A stretch of DNA of 64,000 nucleotides. Origin: Triops longicaudatus (lineage: Eukaryota; Arthropoda; Branchiopoda; Notostraca; Triopsidae). Below, piece after piece: positions 37,462-47,975 of this stretch; position 1 is the stretch's first letter, and every line of letters begins with the position of its first letter. The notes below the pieces were generated by a model. That model was not told the DNA's origin. It saw nothing but the letters and a program-made list of their open reading frames with translations, and ran no database searches. A program made the position numbers and the translations under genes. The stretch covers positions 155,924 through 219,923 of the forward strand of contig JAGQDJ010000013.1 of assembly GCA_022885665.1 (NCBI GenBank), given 5' to 3'.

Positions 37462-39192
37462 ATGGAAGTTACCAGCGTGAACCAGGACACGTTAGAAGCA
37501 GTCCAATTGGAGCTCGGTGGCGAAGGTGCGTCGATTTTGGCTTTGAGACGACCTTTTGATCCTGAAGCTCATGACTTGAGCCCCTCTTTCCGCCTCACTC
37601 GCTTTGCGGACTTAAAAGGATGAGGGTGTAAAGTCCCCCAAGATGTCTTACTAAGACTCTTGGAGGGACTTCACGATGACGGGAATGGACAAGACCATGA
37701 TCACTACTCCGTTCAGGCGGTCCTACCCGGATCAGTTAAAATAGGTAATTACTTTTTCTCCAACACTCTCGTTAAAAAATATCCTATACGTGAATATGTC
37801 AATTGGTGTATTCTACATACCGGATTTTTGCGAACAGTATTACTACAAGTGAATTCATTTTTTATTGTTTTGCTGTAGGAATTGGGATGGATGCTGCTGT
37901 GATTCCTTTGCGTACTGGAAACTTATCCTTAGTTCAGACCACAGATTTTTTTTATCCCCTTGTAGATGACCCTTACATGCAGGGTAAGCCAACTTAAATA
38001 ACTATTTTCTTACATTTACTGAAAACGAATGTTCTTTTACAGGTAAAATTACAGCAGCCAATGTTTTGAGTGATTTGTATGCTTTGGGTGTCACGGAATG
38101 CGATAATATGTTAATGCTTTTGGGCGTTTCGACCAAAATGGCCGAGAAAGAACGAGATGTCGTCATTCCTTTAATGATGCGTGGATTTAAAGTAAGAAAG
38201 TCATTTAGAACAATTCCCGGATAATACAACTTTCTCGATCGAAAAGGATTGTGCCTTGGAAGCGGGAACGAACGTTACGGGCGGTCAAACTGTTTTAAAC
38301 CCTTGGTTGACCATTGGGGGCGTGGCTACAGCTGTCGTTCCGGCCACGGACATTCTCACGTAACCTTTTTTTATGCTGTTTACCTTTTTCGTGACTTTCT
38401 TGTTAAATAGGCCAGATAACGCTGTCGTGGGTGACGTACTTGTCCTGACGAAGCCGCTTGGTACCCAAATTGCTGTCAACGCTCACCAGTGGATCGAACA
38501 ACCGGAGCGTTGGAGTCGGATCAAGTTAGTCGTGAGCGAAGACGACGTTCGCAAAGCGTACTTGCGCGCTATGGATTCCATGGCGCGATTAAATCGTCAA
38601 GCAGCCAAATTAATGCACAAATACAACGCTCATGGCGCTACCGACGTTACCGGCTTTGGCTTGTTAGGCCACGCCCAGAATCTGGCCGCCAATCAAAAGA
38701 ACGAAGTGTCTTTTGTAATCCACAACTTGCCTGTCATCGCCAAAATGGCCGGAGTTGCTAAAGCCTGCGGTAACATGTTTCAGTTAATGCAGGGACTTTC
38801 CGCCGAAACTTCAGGTAATTGTTTTTTTCTACCAGTTAATTTCCTTCACAGTACCCTTGTTTAGAATTTTTCGAATCCTTAGCTTAATTTTCGCATACAT
38901 TTCTTTGTTATTGAAAGCTGTATTTATTTTTGTAAAATGTTTTTAAAGAACGAATCGATCTATATCGTGGAGTTTACGTGTTGGTTGGTAAAATCTTTCC
39001 CAATTAGGTGGATTATTGATTTGTTTACCGCGAGAACAAGCTGCCAACTTCTGCAAAGAAATTGAAAAACTCGAAGGATACCAAGCCTGGATTATTGGTA
39101 TTGTTGAAAAAGGCAACCGGACGGCTCGGATTATTGACAAACCACGAGTCATTGAAGTGCCCGCCAAAGAGAAAGACGGCGAGCTTTGGTAG
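37462..39192 (+). CDS. SEPHS2: Selenophosphate synthetase, selenocysteine form (SPS2)
   Basis: Six exons (37462-37744, 37879-37983, 38043-38191, 38247-38359, 38411-38814, 39008-39192) encode 412 residues if the TGA at 37621 is read as an amino acid. The enzyme makes monoselenophosphate from selenide and ATP for selenocysteine synthesis. Residue 54 is the UGA codon within LKG-U-GCKVPQ, exactly where SPS2 has Sec and SPS1 has Thr or Arg. Also visible: the glycine-rich IGMDAAVIPL, QTTDFFYPLVDDPYMQGKI, VLSDLYALGVTECDNMLMLLG, NVTGGQTVLNPW, ATDVTGFGLLGHAQNLA and EKGNRTARIIDKP, all colinear with animal SPS. The frame is open throughout apart from that one codon, so this is not a pseudogene. A SECIS-like hairpin lies in the 3'UTR at 39331-39397 and AATAAA at 39434-39439. 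The start was chosen because it begins the SPS-like segment two codons after a splice acceptor; its exact position is less sure. Confidence 0.93.
37621..37623 (+). other. In-frame UGA, predicted selenocysteine codon of SPS2
   Basis: TGA at codon 54 of the selenophosphate synthetase reading frame, followed directly by GGG TGT (Gly-Cys). The surrounding protein is conserved on both sides, so the codon must be translated. Selenocysteine is favoured over simple readthrough because of the SECIS-like hairpin downstream. Confidence 0.88.
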
Positions 39193-39330
39193 GAAAACCC
39201 GAGAACACAGCACGAAGAGAGACAAAATCTAAGAACGTTTAAAATCCTCTAATTCCTTCAATTTTTTTTCTTTTTTTGTACAATGTTATTCCAAATATCT
39301 GATTTTTTTGTCTCAGCGCTCGCGACACTT

Positions 39331-39397
39331 TCGCTCTTATGATATAAAGTCACTGAAACTCTTCAAGAAGAGAGAGACTTTAAGGAAACTTCAGCGA
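39331..39397 (+). promoter_or_regulatory. SECIS element (type II) in the SPS2 3'UTR
   Basis: A hairpin 138 bases after the stop codon shows the eukaryotic SECIS plan. Helix I: TCGCT (39331-39335) pairs with AGCGA (39393-39397). An internal loop leads to the core, ATGA at 39339-39342 opposite GGAA at 39384-39387, providing the tandem G.A pairs. Helix II: TAAAGTC (39345-39351) pairs with GACTTTA (39376-39382). The unpaired AAA is at 39356-39358, 13 bases after ATGA, as required. A small upper helix CTCTTC/GAAGAG (39359-39364 with 39367-39372) makes it form II. SECIS recruits SBP2 and the Sec elongation factor to recode UGA. The assignment is by hand folding. Confidence 0.82.
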
Positions 39398-40070
39398 TAA
39401 GACACGGGGCGTTGTAAAGACAAAGAAGGGGAGAATAAAAACAATTTCCTTTAATTTCAGGGATTTTTCTTGATTTAAAAGCAGTTTTTGGAACAAAGGC
39501 AGGAAACCAGTTTTGCTCGTTATTATCTTATAAACCCCCGTCGTAAACTCATTCAGGCTGCGTTTCCTTTGTCACATTAACACGGTTTGTGTACCAAAAT
39601 GTTGCGGATTACGGTGTTAGTTTCGCTCGCAAACGCGTATTTAAATAATTTTGTGCTGTTTGCAACTCTAGACATCACAAGCACGCGATAACTAGTGAAA
39701 ATAGCACGGTAATTTGTTCTAATTTTATAAGTAACACATGTTACGACGTAAAAACAGCCGCATGTCCGTTTTAAGTCGGCTTAAAATATTAAGTACTCGA
39801 GCACATCCAAAACAACCTTGGCATGAAAATCGCATTCTAATCACAAGTCCAACTCGTACAGGACATCAGCGCTTTCGTTCCGTTAAATGTGTGAGCCAAT
39901 GGTAAAAAATTTGAGAAAAACGTAAAGTATAAATTTATTCGAGCAACAGATCATAGTTTAAGTAACAAGATTGTGCCACTTGCACTGGTAAAGGTATTTA
40001 GAAGCCCATGGAAGATAAAGGGGAGCAAGTCCATTTTTTTTTCCATTAGAGAGAGGAACACATGTTATAT

Positions 40071-40876
40071 TTAAAGTTCTTCTTTGGGTGGAACTTTGCT
40101 GCCTTCGGCTTCATTGACTGTGACGTTAGTTACAGCTTCCTTAGCTGCGTTCACCGCTGCTTGAATTTCGTCGAAAATTGATTCGACCGTGACTTTGGGG
40201 CCCCAGGCTTTTACCACTTTCCCGTTAGGATCTACCAAGTATTTGTAGAAGTTCCAGTCCGGGTGCACTGACGACTGATCTTTAAAGACAGAAGAGAAAT
40301 TAATTTTAGTTATTCTTCACTGCTTGTCTCCTTAGAGTAAAATTTCGATTAATTTCCGGTATGTTTCAGACTGAATTTTAGAAAAGCTTGTAACTCTTAA
40401 TGTAAATCTATTTACTTATGAGGCTTTTGTAGACAGGAACGGCATCATCGCCAATGATGTCAGTCTTAGCGAACATAGCGAATTCAACGCCATAGTTAAG
40501 GGTAGCGAAATGGTGAATGTCTTCGTTCTCAAAAGGTTCTTGACCTCCGAATTGATTGCACGGAAACGCTAACACGTTAAATTTCCCACCGTAACCTAAA
40601 ATAGCGTATAATCGCTGCAAAGCGCGGTAATGACTGTCGGTAAAACCGCATCGACTGGCAACATTTACGACTAATGAGACCTGTAGGAGTGAAAATATCG
40701 TTAAGTGAATATTTTCGCTATGGGTTAAGTAGTTGGCTTACAGTTCCACGGAATTTTTCAAGAGACACGGTTTCTCCATGGATATCAGTGACGGTATATG
40801 AGTAGAAATCATCCACATTCTCTTCTGCAGATGAGAAAACAACACATGATAGCACGAAAACAAATAATTTCCACAT
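40071..40876 (-). CDS. ER-lumen glutathione peroxidase homologue, GPx7/8 type, cysteine form
   Basis: Three exons on the minus strand (40876-40742, 40680-40416, 40279-40071) encode 202 residues. A signal peptide (MWKLFVFVLSCVVFSSA) starts at the second in-frame ATG; starting 12 codons earlier would bury it. The peroxidatic residue is Cys, in VNVASRCGFT, encoded TGC and not TGA. The other catalytic elements are present: Gln in LAFPCNQFGGQEP and Trp in DWNFYKYLVD. The protein ends KEEL, a KDEL-like ER-retrieval signal; human GPx7 and GPx8 end REDL and KEDL. GPx7/8 use peroxide to drive oxidative folding through PDI, and that role is inferred here. It carries about 30 charged extra residues before KEEL. 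It converges with SPS2. AATAAA on the minus strand at 39939-39934 is a fitting poly(A) signal. Confidence 0.92.
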
Positions 40877-41516
40877 TTTTGGCGTGATGGGTTCGCCGCC
40901 GACGGACTTCACACTACTTCACGACACGTCGAAACTTGTTGTATGTTTAAAGCTGCGTTGTCGGCTTCACATAAAACTTTCAAAGTTTCGTGGTAATTCT
41001 CACGTAATCTCACCCTAACAGTCGAGTAGTTCTGTCGAGACTAACTTAAGGCTAACAAGGTGCGAAATCCAGACTTACGAAAATGACCTTTATATAATGA
41101 AGAGGGTTGGCATTATGTGTTCTTAAAAAGAGGACAATGATAATTTTAAGCATTATTTGAATGGAGCGCTGAGTAAGGAGCGACCTGGCAACACTTACGG
41201 CCGAGCCCTTCAGCCAATGAGACTTTAGCTTTACACCAAAGAAACGGGATGTCCTTCATAGCTTTGTCATTTTTTAAATGACGCGCCAGAGAATGAGCGA
41301 TACAGCGGCTCTCCGCCCTAGCCAATCCGTGCTGAGATTTCATGCTTAAGGACAACGGCCTTTAAATTCAAACGAACGTGAGAGTGTCAAGCACGAAGAC
41401 GCAGGTCGAAGAGTTGGAGCTGAAAATTTGACCTTTTGAAGGCAAAACAATTACCGATTTAACAAAAACTTTATTTAAACGTTTTTCTCTTTATCTAGGA
41501 ATTGATTATAGCAAGC
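40877..41516. promoter_or_regulatory. Divergent promoter interval, GPx and CDC20
   Basis: 640 bases between two start codons on opposite strands. A polypyrimidine acceptor TTTATCTAG ending at 41498 suggests that CDC20 has a non-coding first exon within this interval. No other motif is claimed. Confidence 0.45.
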
Positions 41517-43678
41517 ATGTCGCAATTTGATTTCGAAAACCAGTTAAAGAGCCTGACGAGGTATGATATTCCGTTAAGAAACAAATCATCGACTGGTTTA
41601 CGCTACCAACGCAAAGCGAGCGATACATCAGGCAATTTGAGCTGCAGTATGTCCAAAGTGAACAGCTCGTTATCCCAGTCTGTGATGAATGTCTCTGCCA
41701 GCACGGCCAAAACGCCAAACAAAAAGTCTTCCACAGATGCAACCAAATCTTCCAGGAAAACGCCTGCTAAAACGCCCAAGAAATCACCCGGAATTATTGG
41801 TGCGTCTCCAGTACCTTTCTGTTAAATTTTAACGAACAAAATAACAGTTCTTTTGCTTGTCTTAGGTGCTGGTACAAATAAAACTCCGGGAGGTGATCGT
41901 TACATTCCTACTAGGAACAACAGCAACTACGACGTTGCACATTACTTAATAGTGAAAGAGGCTCAGAGCGAGAAAATGGGAGCTGCAAACGTGTCACCTT
42001 CAAAGGCGGAATACCAGAGGATAATGTCTGAAAATCTCAATGGTGGAGATCTCGACAAAGTCAAAATTCTTAGTCACGAAACAAAACCTCCTGAAGCACC
42101 TGAGGTAATCAGTCTCGTAAAAATGATAAGTTCTTGCTTTCCCATATGTATCTTTGAACACATAAATTATAGCATAAGTTACTCTTTATTTTTAAATCAA
42201 ACGAAGTACGCAATCATGAAAATACATTCGTTTTTCTGTTTCAGGGTTACATTAATTCCCAAAAAGTCTTGTTTAATCATTCCAAAAATTCTACCGTCGG
42301 TCGCAAAAACCAGCGATACATTCCTCAGCAACCTGAACGCATTCTAGACGCGCCAGAACTAATGGATGATTATTGTAAATATGCTTGTTTTCATTTATTT
42401 GTTTTAAAATCCATTAATGATGGGATTTATAAAACCTCGTCGTTCACGAATGAATTGTAGATCTAAACTTGTTGGACTGGAGTGCGAATAACCATTTGGC
42501 CGTCGCTTTAACCTCACAGCTTTATGTGTGGAACGCTGGATCTGGAGAAATTGCTCAGTTGATGGAATTGCAAGGCGACGACTATATTTGCTCCGTATCT
42601 TGGACCAAAGACGGAAACTATTTGGCAATTGGACTTAGCACTGGAGCTGTTGAAGTAATCAGCGCAAATTTTTCATATCCTTTCGTAGTTAATCTTTTTT
42701 TATTATTATTTTCGAAAGCTGTGGGATCCTAGTGCTGTGAAAAAGCTGCGTACGATGAGCGGACACGGCGGCCGGGTAGGCAGTTTGTCGTGGAACGAGC
42801 ACGTCGTCTCCAGCGGCTCTCGTACTGGTAACATTCACCATCACGACGTGCGAGTTCCGCAACATCATATTGCAACTTTGGCTTGCCATACTCAAGAAGT
42901 AATATGTTTTTCTTGTTCTTGTACTCGTTATTTTTTTAAGAAGATAATTAAAAACTTAAATTAAAATCTTTTCTCTTAGGTGGGTGGGTTGAAATGGTCC
43001 CCTGATGGCCGGTACTTGGCCAGTGGCGGTAATGATAATTTGTTGAACATTTGGCCTGGCATGTCCGGTCATGCGGGTATGGAAACGCAGCCTTTATTCA
43101 GTTTGACTCAACACCAAGCCGCAGTGAAAGGCTTGGCTTGGTGTCCGTGGCAGCCTAGTTTACTCGCTTCTGGCGCCGGAATGGCTGATCGGCATATTCG
43201 TTTATGGAATTCGACAATGGGCGATTGCTTGAATGCTATCGATACCCAATCACAGGTTTGCTCCTTACTCTGGTCGACAGAGTATAAGGAGCTTGTATCC
43301 AGTCACGGCTATCCGGCCAATCAACTTGTGCTTTGGAAATACCCGACTATGGAGAAAGTAAGCTGTTGTGTTATTAATTTGTTCGCTAGTTTTAGGTTAC
43401 GTGGGAAGTTTGTATTCGGTCACGTATTTTAAACAGGGGTACGTAATTTTCTTGACTATAATTATCTGTTTCTCTTACAGGTATCGGAATTGAAAGGCCA
43501 TACGGCGCGCGTACTTCATCTCGCCATGTCACCAGACGGCGCTACGGTCGTATCTGGTGCAGCGGACGAAACTTTACGTTTATGGAAATGCTTTGCTTTG
43601 GATCCCGTCAAGAAAAAGAAAAGCGAAGCGGGGACTAATGACAAACCTTCTGCGCTTATGATGACACGTATCAGATAA
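41517..43678 (+). CDS. CDC20: CDC20 / fizzy, APC/C activator
   Basis: Seven exons (41517-41799, 41866-42104, 42245-42374, 42461-42654, 42719-42898, 42980-43357, 43481-43678) encode 533 residues. CDC20 recruits substrates to the anaphase-promoting complex and is the target of the spindle checkpoint. The C-box DRYIPTR lies at about residue 103, a KILR-like segment (KVKILSHET) follows, then a seven-bladed WD40 propeller (LLDWS, SVSWTKDGNYLAIG, GSLSWNEHVVSSGSR, HHHDVR, GLKWSPDGRYLASGGNDN, GLAWCPWQPSLLASG, DRHIRLWN, HLAMSPDGATVVSGAADETLRLW). The protein ends in Ile-Arg, the IR tail that binds the APC/C. The HHHDVR and DGRYLASGGNDN signatures are shared by CDC20 and CDH1; the N-terminal half fits CDC20 better. 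A Lys/Ser/Thr/Pro-rich patch with TPNKK, TPAKTP motifs (about 65-92) is typical of CDK-regulated CDC20. Confidence 0.95.
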
Positions 43679-44492
43679 TAATATTTGATGCTTACAAATT
43701 ATCAAATCTTTGTCATGTAAACCATTTCGTGTAAATTGTTTGTCATTTGAACTACTTGTCTTGAACAAAAGTCCTGTTTAGGGGCTAATGCCAACGTTAC
43801 TCATAAAATTTTCCAACACTCAAAACCTAACTGTATACTATTTTAGGGTATTGAAAATTTTTGTTGACTTTGACAAGGATAAAAATGTATCCTGCATTTT
43901 ATAATGTAATACAAGTGACGATTAACGATGACCGGAGCACTGTTTATGTCGGAAATATGCTACATCCTGTTAAAATAAACAAAGGGTCTCCAAACCTGTT
44001 GAGTATACTCATAGAGTAAGTATACTTGTATTACCAAGAAAAAACTAGATTGAGACACGTTGAAACTAATCCTCTCTCTCAGAAAAAGGTGGTTAAAAAT
44101 GTATTCATTGTTGGAGAAGTTTTCATATAGCAAAGTGAATCCTTGCAGATTAAGAAATCAAGGCAATCTCCAGATGGAGAAGACACAGAGAGGGCAACTT
44201 AAAATCACAACGAAAAATTGCTGAAGAACAAGTGCTTAAAACACAAGTGGCCATATATGTTTTTCGAATTATTGCAGTTACAATACTGGAGCTAAGAATT
44301 GAAAATGTAAATTGAAAAGCATAATTCTTCCTCACCTATTTCATAAGTTTCGCATCACTGAATGCAGTATAACTAGATAATTCATTTCTGAAGCTCTTTT
44401 TGCGAGAAGAAATCGTATTTCTTCCATTAAGGTAAGTAGGAAGATTTGAGATATGCACCGATTAAATCTGGCTTGCAAAACAGTAATACCAA

Positions 44493-44565
44493 GCCCGGTT
44501 AGCTCAGTCGGTAGAGCGTGGGACTTTTAATCCTAAGGTCGAGGGTTCAAGTCCCTCATCGGGCG
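44493..44565 (+). tRNA. tRNA-Lys(UUU)
   Basis: A complete 73-base cloverleaf without intron. The acceptor stem GCCCGGT pairs with ATCGGGC (one G-U), discriminator G. The D-arm is TAGCTCAGTCGGTAGAGC with A-box character. The anticodon arm TGGGA-CTTTTAA-TCCTA gives anticodon TTT. The T-arm GAGGG-TTCAAGT-CCCTC contains the B box GGTTCAAGTCC. CCA is not encoded, as expected in eukaryotes. A T-run follows at once. Confidence 0.98.
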
Positions 44566-44568
44566 CTC

Positions 44569-44573
44569 TTTTT
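44569..44573 (+). terminator. RNA polymerase III terminator of tRNA-Lys
   Basis: Five consecutive T residues begin four bases after the tRNA, and another run of six follows one base later; this is a standard Pol III stop signal. Confidence 0.85.
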
Positions 44574-45101
44574 CTTTTTTCCCATTTGCTTCTAAATTCA
44601 AGGGTATATGTATATTACGCTTATACAGTGGGTCCACTTAATTAAGTAGCGGATATTTGAGTAACCCGTACAATCGGATGAAAAGTTGATGATCACGTTT
44701 TAAGACCATTTAATTCAATGTAAACCTACTACTGTAAACCTACAGTAAACTATACTTAGCTTTTTCGAAAAACATTTAAAGTCCCCCTGTATATCTCACA
44801 ATGCTGAATGACTTCGTCTTAAAGAAAGCTTAAACTCTTCATCATCATCTTTGACCATTGACAACATACCAATTAAACCAACTACGCCAAGTTTATGTTT
44901 AGTCGCGAAGTGAAAAAAGTGACGCAAACATTGTACTAGTACAAAAGAAAAATGCTATGCACACAACTCCGTATTTTTTAATACTCCGCACATTTGAATA
45001 CGGTCCGCCCTGTCCCGAGCCCATTCAAATAAGCAGGTTGCACTGCGCTATTGTATTAACCCACAATGTTGTATTACAGTGCAGTCTTGTTATAACTAAT
45101 A

Positions 45102-45256
45102 GCGAATTCACTTGGTAAAATCAGTGCGCATTGAGTTTTTCAAACACAGCGAATCACAGTGTTCCGAAAGCTGAGAAGAATTCAGTATTTCAAACACACT
45201 GACTCCTTTTGTTTGAAGAAAATCAGTGCGCACTGGGTTTCGTCACCTGAATTCGC
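45102..45256. mobile_element. Short inverted-repeat element with TA flanks (mariner-like MITE)
   Basis: The left end GCGAATTCA and right end TGAATTCGC are perfect inverse copies, each flanked by TA (45100-45101 and 45257-45258). A TA duplication fits Tc1/mariner. The interior (155 bp) contains CAGTGCGC twice and further short inverted segments, and no coding potential. Confidence 0.6.
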
Positions 45257-45386
45257 TACAATTCTGATTACAACGAAGTTCGGTTCAAAATAATCTTCGG
45301 TTCGCCTATTGGGGACGAGGTCCACAGATCCTGGCGAAACGTCTACGAAAACAAAGAAGGAAGTGTCGGATACAGAAGCCGCTTAA

Positions 45387-45402
45387 AATAAATTTTCGCA
45401 CA

Positions 45403-45434
<32 letters not shown>
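45387..45434 (+). repeat. AATAAA followed by a 30-base A run: probable retroposed mRNA 3' end
   Basis: AATAAA at 45387-45392 lies 12 bases before an uninterrupted A run (45405-45434), the arrangement left by insertion of a polyadenylated transcript. The sequence upstream back to about 45262 would be the end of the source RNA, but it is not recognised. AGCCGCTTA before and TAAGCGGCT after the tract are inverse copies, so it also sits in a potential hairpin. Confidence 0.4.
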
Positions 45435-45439
<5 letters not shown>

Positions 45440-46038
45440 TGTGGCCACTAAGCGGCTATATGGAACACTAATGATGCCATGTGGTAGCGCAGAAAAAGCC
45501 AGTAGTAAGACAGAGCGAAGCTGCTTTCCAAGACACGGCAGCCCTAATTTGTATGCACAACGACGCGAATCTGGCTTTGCGGATCATAGGCCTTTTTTGG
45601 TGCTTGTGCCAATTATTCCAAACAAATACCTTTCGTAAGAACGACAACACAACCTTGTCTGCATAAAAATGAGTCATCTGTTTACAGGAATTTTGTAAAA
45701 TCTCAAATATGAGTAATATTGGTAACTTCAAAATGTTAGATTATGGAATTAGATCGCTTAAATAAGACAATTAATGATATGGAGCACTAACACGTAATTA
45801 CAAGCTTTTCAGGCCAGGTTTGGATAAAGTCAACTTCTGATAAACGATTCAATTCTCCATTTACCAGAGCTTTGTTAATAACGAGAATCTACTGAAAAAT
45901 AATCTTTGTGTGTTAATCTGTGTACCTTAAAAGTTGACCTAAGATTATCTGTAATTTTCGGGTATTATAATGCCCTCTGATGTCAACCAAGAGAAAGGAA
46001 CTTCAGCAATAAAATTACTAACATGTGACTGTATTCAT

Positions 46039-47508
46039 TTATCGTTTTGTAGGTACTTTACGCTTGTTATATTCCCCGAAATCTCGTGACCTTTCCCGCT
46101 GAAAATCTTGTGATTTTTCTCCTCGCACTTCCTTCCTCCAAGGCGCAGCTTTGATATTACTGAACGATAGTGGCTCAGAGCGTACTTTCCGCCTTGGCAC
46201 GTAGGCTAACGCCTTCTCCCAATTACCGGACAATCTCAGTTCCAATAATATATTCAGCATTTGATTAAGCGTCAAAGATTTTCCACTTCCGGCGTCCCAA
46301 CTAGAAAAAAGAAATATAATTAAGATTTCCAAGCAAACCTTCAACACTTTCCAATTTATTTCTATTTATTTTTTAATTGGAAGTAACATGTACCAAAAAT
46401 CTTACTCTAAGTATCGGTCCAAGGGTAATTTCTGCATTTTTAAACCTTCTCGTTTGGCTTTGGCTAACGTTAAGGGTTCGCTGTTGCCGCGGTCCACGAT
46501 CCCACCAATTATGTAAACTTTGTTATGGTCATAATATTCCATTTCTTCCCGACAATGTGGGGTCAAATACACGAGTTTATCCTTGGGGTAATGATCCAAA
46601 TAGCTGTTGTTACTGACTTGCATGGGAAAATCGGGGTCGTACAAGGGTGGAATCATCCTATGCAACTGCTGAAAAGTGTCGCCTTCTTTATCCGCATTAC
46701 AAAAATGCAAGAAGAAGGGCTTGGAGTGACTCCTGTTCTCCGCGAAGGCTAACGTGAGTTGCTGCGCTGCGTTTGTGCGTTCGCGCTTAGTCATGTTTGC
46801 ATCGAAACCCATATCGTAGACAAGGTGCTCGTCAAAGCGATGGCTAATGAGCATGCGGTAATTATCCCAAGCGTCCATGGCTGATTCATAGATCTTTAGA
46901 AACATAGTGTTATGGCCTAAACCGTACTGAATATGGGAACTGATTTCTTTTGGAGGCCTTTTGGCCATTTCAAGTTTGCGCGCTTCCTTTTTCAGCTTAT
47001 CATTTTCTTTTTTCTTCTCTTTAATGAACAAAAACAAGAAATACTTCTTGCGAGAAGATCGGCTAGGCTTAGAAAGAATCTCGGCCCACTGGTGAGGTTT
47101 GATATGTGTGGGCACTTTTTCTCCGTCTTGAAGCCAAACTTGGTGTTCAAACTGGAGAACTTGGAGCTTCTTTTTCAGTTCAGGGTCACCTTTGGTTAAA
47201 GTTTCAATGTCTGCTTCGGTAAGAGGACCTTGTTCCTGCCCTGAAGTTGAAGAGAACTTATCCGAAGGGCTCTCTGAAGTAGAAAAGGACCTTGCAAAAG
47301 TCTGCTGGAATCCAGATTCCCACCTTAAGCGTGAAATATTAATTTGACCAATACTTGGCACAGTTTTGACGCTCAAAGTGAACTTTTTCACAAGTAACTT
47401 CCTGTCAGGAATGTCTCTCAAGACTGAGAGCAAGGGAATTAACTTGTTCCATTTTCTGTACATGTTTACACGTGCTTTGTTTGGGTCGACGGCATGAAAG
47501 CATTGCAT
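46039..47508 (-). CDS. TRMT10C: tRNA methyltransferase 10 homologue C-like (mitochondrial RNase P protein 1)
   Basis: Two exons on the minus strand (47508-46406 and 46300-46039) encode 454 residues. The family subunit methylates position 9 of mitochondrial tRNAs and forms part of protein-only mitochondrial RNase P. The N-terminal 80 residues are basic and Ser-rich, a likely mitochondrial presequence; an internal Met (MYRKWNKLIPLL) is an alternative start. A helical charged segment (KKENDKLKKEARKLEMA) precedes the SPOUT domain, which shows DMGFDANMTKRE, DKLVYLTPH, KVYIIGGIVDRG, TLAKAKREGLKMQKLPLDRYL and, after the intron, LTLNQMLNILLELRLSGNWEKAL. These match the TRMT10C branch better than the nuclear TRMT10A/B. 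The tail after PRRK is about 45 residues of Arg/Lys/Ser-rich sequence. Its promoter region (467 bases) is shared head-to-head with CTU2. Confidence 0.9.
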
Positions 47509-47975
47509 ATCGATTTAAGTTAGACAGCAAGACGTGTATCGATAATTTGATGAAGTCAAAACTCTAGCTCATTTTACCCGAGATTCTTGCCCTACGAATA
47601 ATAAAAAATAGATTAGAAACCAATGACCCTGCATTCTGAAAATTTCAGGGCATGACACTGTACGACGTGAGGACTTTTATTCAGCTGTACGGTGACTTTT
47701 CTCTACGTAGTCGACTGTTCGCGGTCTCAATTTCGCTACGGTGGTATGTGCGTCACAATGAAGATCCTTAATTACAACGTGTTAATGCAATGGGCTACTT
47801 AGGTCACAGAGTGTTATGATAATAAATAATTAATGTAACTACAGTTCACATTGCAGCATTTCATATTTCGCCCATTCACATTATCAGAGTGACTCGCCAT
47901 CTGTGAACGACTTGCGATACTGGTCGCGATATTTTCCTCTGGTCGAGCAGTGGTCCGCGCGTCTTGTACTCAAAC
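47509..47975. promoter_or_regulatory. Divergent promoter interval, TRMT10C-like gene and CTU2
   Basis: 467 bases separate the two start codons. Both flanking genes act on tRNA. No core promoter motif is claimed. Confidence 0.45.

Larger units (their letters stand above)
43679..46038. other. Interval between CDC20 and TRMT10C-like gene
   Basis: Holds the CDC20 3'UTR, a tRNA-Lys gene (44493-44565), a mariner-like MITE (45102-45256) and a 30-base A run (45405-45434). The remainder has no recognised content. Confidence 0.5.

Noticed and set aside
37621..37623. TGA as a nonsense mutation making SPS a pseudogene
   Set aside because: The frame is intact and conserved on both sides over six spliced exons, the position is the known Sec site, and a SECIS-like hairpin is present.
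40640..40670. A selenocysteine codon in the glutathione peroxidase
   Set aside because: The active-site codon reads TGC on the minus strand, so it is cysteine.
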